Assembly (NCBI RefSeq): GCF_051967575.1
Contig: NZ_JBQCJW010000018.1
Coordinates: forward strand, 1-64,000
Reading direction: 5' to 3'
From: Solibacillus silvestris_B
Lineage (GTDB): Bacteria; Bacillota; Bacilli; Bacillales_A; Planococcaceae
Length of the DNA: 64,000 nt
This document shows positions 61,674-64,000 of this stretch, in pieces. Below the pieces are notes generated by a model that was not told where the DNA came from, made no database searches, and saw only the letters and a program-made list of their open reading frames with translations. Numbering within the stretch: position 1 is the stretch's first letter; each line of letters starts with the position of its first letter. Position numbers and translations under genes: made by a program.

Positions 61674-63173
61674 TTACGGTCTCTGCGGAATCGCCATATC
61701 TTCCCACGAATAATTGGGTGCAGTTGCAATCCATAGTGTATCTCCCATAATATCCACATCATTAACGATGAAATCAACCGCAACAAACACTTTTTCAGGT
61801 TTGCCTTCATCTTTCGTGTTGATGGAATAAATAGCTTCTTCCCTATTTGTATATCCGAATAATTTCTCTCCTTTTTTAATAAATTTAAAGACCACTTCAT
61901 CCACTTGCATTTTTGTCCAATTTCCCTCTTGAAGTTGTCGGATCCAAATTCCACTTTTTGTTGTGATGAACAGCCTATTATTAATCACTTTCATATCTAG
62001 TGGTTCATCATTACTGTTCGGCATAGTGATTTCAATCCACCCATTACTTGTCTTTTGTAGAATCTTCCTTTCTTCTGTGAATCCTACCAAGTCACCATTC
62101 TCTGATATTTGAACCGCATCAAATGGTTTCGGGACTATAGCTTGTTCCCAACTCTCTCCTTGACTGGTCGTGTAGTAAATAGTTCCGCCTGACAGCACAG
62201 CTATATGGTTGTTGATTGAATAATCGATGTTCTCAATTGCTTGGTCTAATGAAAGAATTTTCATTCCTTTACTTTTTGATGTTATACCAGCCCATAGCTC
62301 TTTTTCCGTTGCTGCAAATAATTGGTCATTCCTATCAAACCATGCCTCTGTTACATAATTATCAGGCTGGAGTTCTGTCCATGTTTCTCCATTGTTATGG
62401 CTCCATTCAATAAAAGGTTGCTTGGTTGTACTAAATTGTGTTGGCTTTTTGTCTCCCCATACAACTACTTTTTTATTTCCAGTGACAATCCCCGTAATCG
62501 CCATCCCTTTTTTTATTAGGTTACCGGTATGATCTGTACCCATACGTTTGGATATTAATCCTCCGCCATATGGTAATTTATGAATGGCGCTGACCACATC
62601 TCCGTTTTGAGCATTGAACGATATTCGGGTAAAATAATTATCTTGGTCAACCCCAATTACTGTAAGGATTGGAATACCTTCAATACTATTAAGTGTAAAA
62701 TGGTATCCTGTTGCCCAATCTTTGCCTTTTTTAAGTCCAAATTTATCCTTTGCCAGTTCGAGAACATCAGAGCTATCCAATTTAATCTCATCGTAGGGTA
62801 TTGCTGGACCCGGAGTTTGCCTATTCGGTCTAAACTCGGTGATTTTCTTTTCTGAAATACCAACCAGCACATAATCTTCTGTACCTGGAACTATAAAAAT
62901 CATAAACCAATTAAAGCGTTTCCCTGTTTCTCCTCTTGAGCCTCCCATCTTTTCATCCACACTGTTGATACTTTCGAGTGTTGCGTTTACATTCCATTCT
63001 TTTGCTTTCCGGAGTCCAATATTAATCGCTTCTTTTAGCGTAACTTCACCATCTGAAGCGATTCCTTCGCGATCAAATAAATTTCCAAAAACTAAAAAAA
63101 TAACGAACAAACAAGCGAGTGCTTTTAAGAACCTCAAAATGATCACCGTCCTATTACTAATAGGTACATACAT
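61674..63173 (-). CDS. Membrane-anchored protein with PepSY-like and beta-propeller-like parts
   Basis: About 490 residues. N-terminal anchor (LRFLKALACLFVIFLVFGNLF), then a PepSY-like region (VTLKEAINIGLRKAKEWN..., VLELAKDKFGLKKGKDW). A C-terminal half follows with repeated strand patterns such as EWSHNNGETWTEL and TTSQGESWEQAIV, which resemble BNR/photosynthesis-stability-type propeller repeats. It probably acts outside the membrane; function unknown. The start is uncertain: ATG at 63173 lacks a ribosome binding site, while TTG at about 63137 is preceded by AGGACGG. Confidence 0.75.
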   Translation of the reverse strand: MYVPISNRTVIILRFLKALACLFVIFLVFGNLFDREGIASDGEVTLKEAINIGLRKAKEWNVNATLESINSVDEKMGGSRGETGKRFNWFMIFIVPGTEDYVLVGISEKKITEFRPNRQTPGPAIPYDEIKLDSSDVLELAKDKFGLKKGKDWATGYHFTLNSIEGIPILTVIGVDQDNYFTRISFNAQNGDVVSAIHKLPYGGGLISKRMGTDHTGNLIKKGMAITGIVTGNKKVVVWGDKKPTQFSTTKQPFIEWSHNNGETWTELQPDNYVTEAWFDRNDQLFAATEKELWAGITSKSKGMKILSLDQAIENIDYSINNHIAVLSGGTIYYTTSQGESWEQAIVPKPFDAVQISENGDLVGFTEERKILQKTSNGWIEITMPNSNDEPLDMKVINNRLFITTKSGIWIRQLQEGNWTKMQVDEVVFKFIKKGEKLFGYTNREEAIYSINTKDEGKPEKVFVAVDFIVNDVDIMGDTLWIATAPNYSWEDMAIPQRP

Positions 63174-63458
63174 TAATGCGCCTATTAATAAGGTTGGTGT
63201 AATTACTTCGTTATATCCTACTTAAATTCAATATAAGCAAACAAAAAAATCCCTAAAAATAGGAGCACTTTTAGCAATCAGTGAAGGCTTTTGAAACAAA
63301 GGCATAAAAGATATTGCTCACCTATGTCTGGATGCATCAGTAAAATAGAACTGCATGATATGAAAGGTAAAATGGTCATTGACATGGTAAAATAAAGAGT
63401 TGTAGAACCAGGAGGATTGGGGAATCCCGGACCTCGTTAAAGTAGAGAGGATTAAACT

Positions 63459-64000
63459 ATGGATAGAAAAAGAATGAGTAAGAAAAAGAAAAGAAAACCG
63501 AAAACACAAACTCTTTCCAGTTTTGGAAAAGGAGGTGGAAACAGGGAAAAAGAAGATAGGCAAAGAGGCAGAGCACCATTTTTGGCATTCGGTTGTTTAG
63601 GTATCTTCATTTTAGGTTTCGCAGTATTTCTCCTATATGATGCATACCTGTTCGACTATTTGGAAGATACTAACTGGCTAGCACCTCAAATAAATTTGTA
63701 CTTCTCTCTTTTCGTTTTCTTTTTAGTGCTAGGTTTATCTTTGTTTTCAGGGTTATTCTTTAAAAAGGCACGTAAAAAGATAGGTACTTACATAACAGCA
63801 TTGATTGGGGCAGGTGTTCTGTGGTTAAGTGGACAGGCCTACATAGACGGAAAAGAGGCTATAGAAGATACAGAAAACTATAAAAGTGGAAATTACGCTA
63901 CAGTAACAGGGGTAATTGAAGACTACAGATTATTCATACCAAAGGGAAGCAGTGGTTACATAACATCAGTGACCATCAACGGAACTGGCTATGATGTTGA
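63459..64000 (+). CDS. Membrane protein, 3' end outside the window
   Basis: ATG at 63459 (after GAGAGG) opens a frame that runs to the window edge without a stop, so at least 180 residues. A basic, disordered N-terminus (MDRKRMSKKKKRKPKTQTLSSFGKG...) is followed by three helices (about 41-60, 80-99, 107-123) and then an outer or soluble domain (ENYKSGNYATVTGVIEDYRLFIPKG...) that resembles DUF3592-like domains. Function unknown. Confidence 0.75.
   Translation, partial: MDRKRMSKKKKRKPKTQTLSSFGKGGGNREKEDRQRGRAPFLAFGCLGIFILGFAVFLLYDAYLFDYLEDTNWLAPQINLYFSLFVFFLVLGLSLFSGLFFKKARKKIGTYITALIGAGVLWLSGQAYIDGKEAIEDTENYKSGNYATVTGVIEDYRLFIPKGSSGYITSVTINGTGYDV

Overview
This window looks like chromosomal DNA of a low-GC, endospore-forming Gram-positive of the Solibacillus/Lysinibacillus type (Planococcaceae). 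The evidence is an alpha/beta-type small acid-soluble spore protein, a GlpP-antitermination glycerol regulon, CitST-CitM, S-layer (SLH) anchoring, a guanine riboswitch, an HssR/HssS heme system and strong purine-rich ribosome binding sites. The genus is an inference from overall resemblance. No rRNA or tRNA gene was recognised. Most genes lie on the minus strand, with short plus-strand blocks at 23.7-28.2 kb, 52.9-54.2 kb and near 45.4, 56 and 58.7 kb.

Layout. 0-4.4 kb: small accessory genes and gene fragments. 4.4-9.4 kb: glycerol regulon glpF-glpK, glpP and glpD, with two terminator leaders. 9.4-12.3 kb: NUDIX, a broken kinase-NUDIX fusion, DinB. 12.4-16.4 kb: the Pnkp-Hen1 RNA repair operon. 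16.5-23.3 kb: VOC protein, a dead SRPBCC gene, riboswitch-controlled purine permease, ThpR, SASP, DUF2500 and a stress SDR. 23.6-28.2 kb: hrtBA-hssRS plus a small histidine-rich membrane protein that carries its own HssR-type box. 28.5-36.8 kb: duplicated membrane gene, Rgg regulator divergent from yidC2, IS1096-passenger-like gene, SLH glucosaminidase, MMPL pump and TetR. 37-44 kb: C39-like, GrpB, YdaP-like TPP enzyme, MBL hydrolase. 44-47 kb: MntA-HepT, a candidate par-like type I toxin-antitoxin locus, and a YxjG-like methionine synthase with a LysR regulator. 48-53.2 kb: GNAT, citM with citTS, MazG-like. 53.2-53.85 kb: five-copy ~124-bp tandem array built of 21-bp subunits. 53.9-64 kb: YunC, GGDEF protein, DUF2062, and a series of secreted or membrane hypotheticals.

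Three themes stand out. First, many genes are broken by a single in-frame stop or homopolymer frameshift but are otherwise well preserved. Second, two families of dispersed intergenic repeats recur: a short terminator-like hairpin, mostly just behind minus-strand genes, and a large four-palindrome element present three times. Third, several regulatory circuits can be read directly from DNA: GlpP leaders, a guanine riboswitch, two HssR direct repeats, and a candidate 65-nt antisense RNA complementary to the translation start of a 46-residue peptide. Everything was read by eye; nothing was searched against databases.
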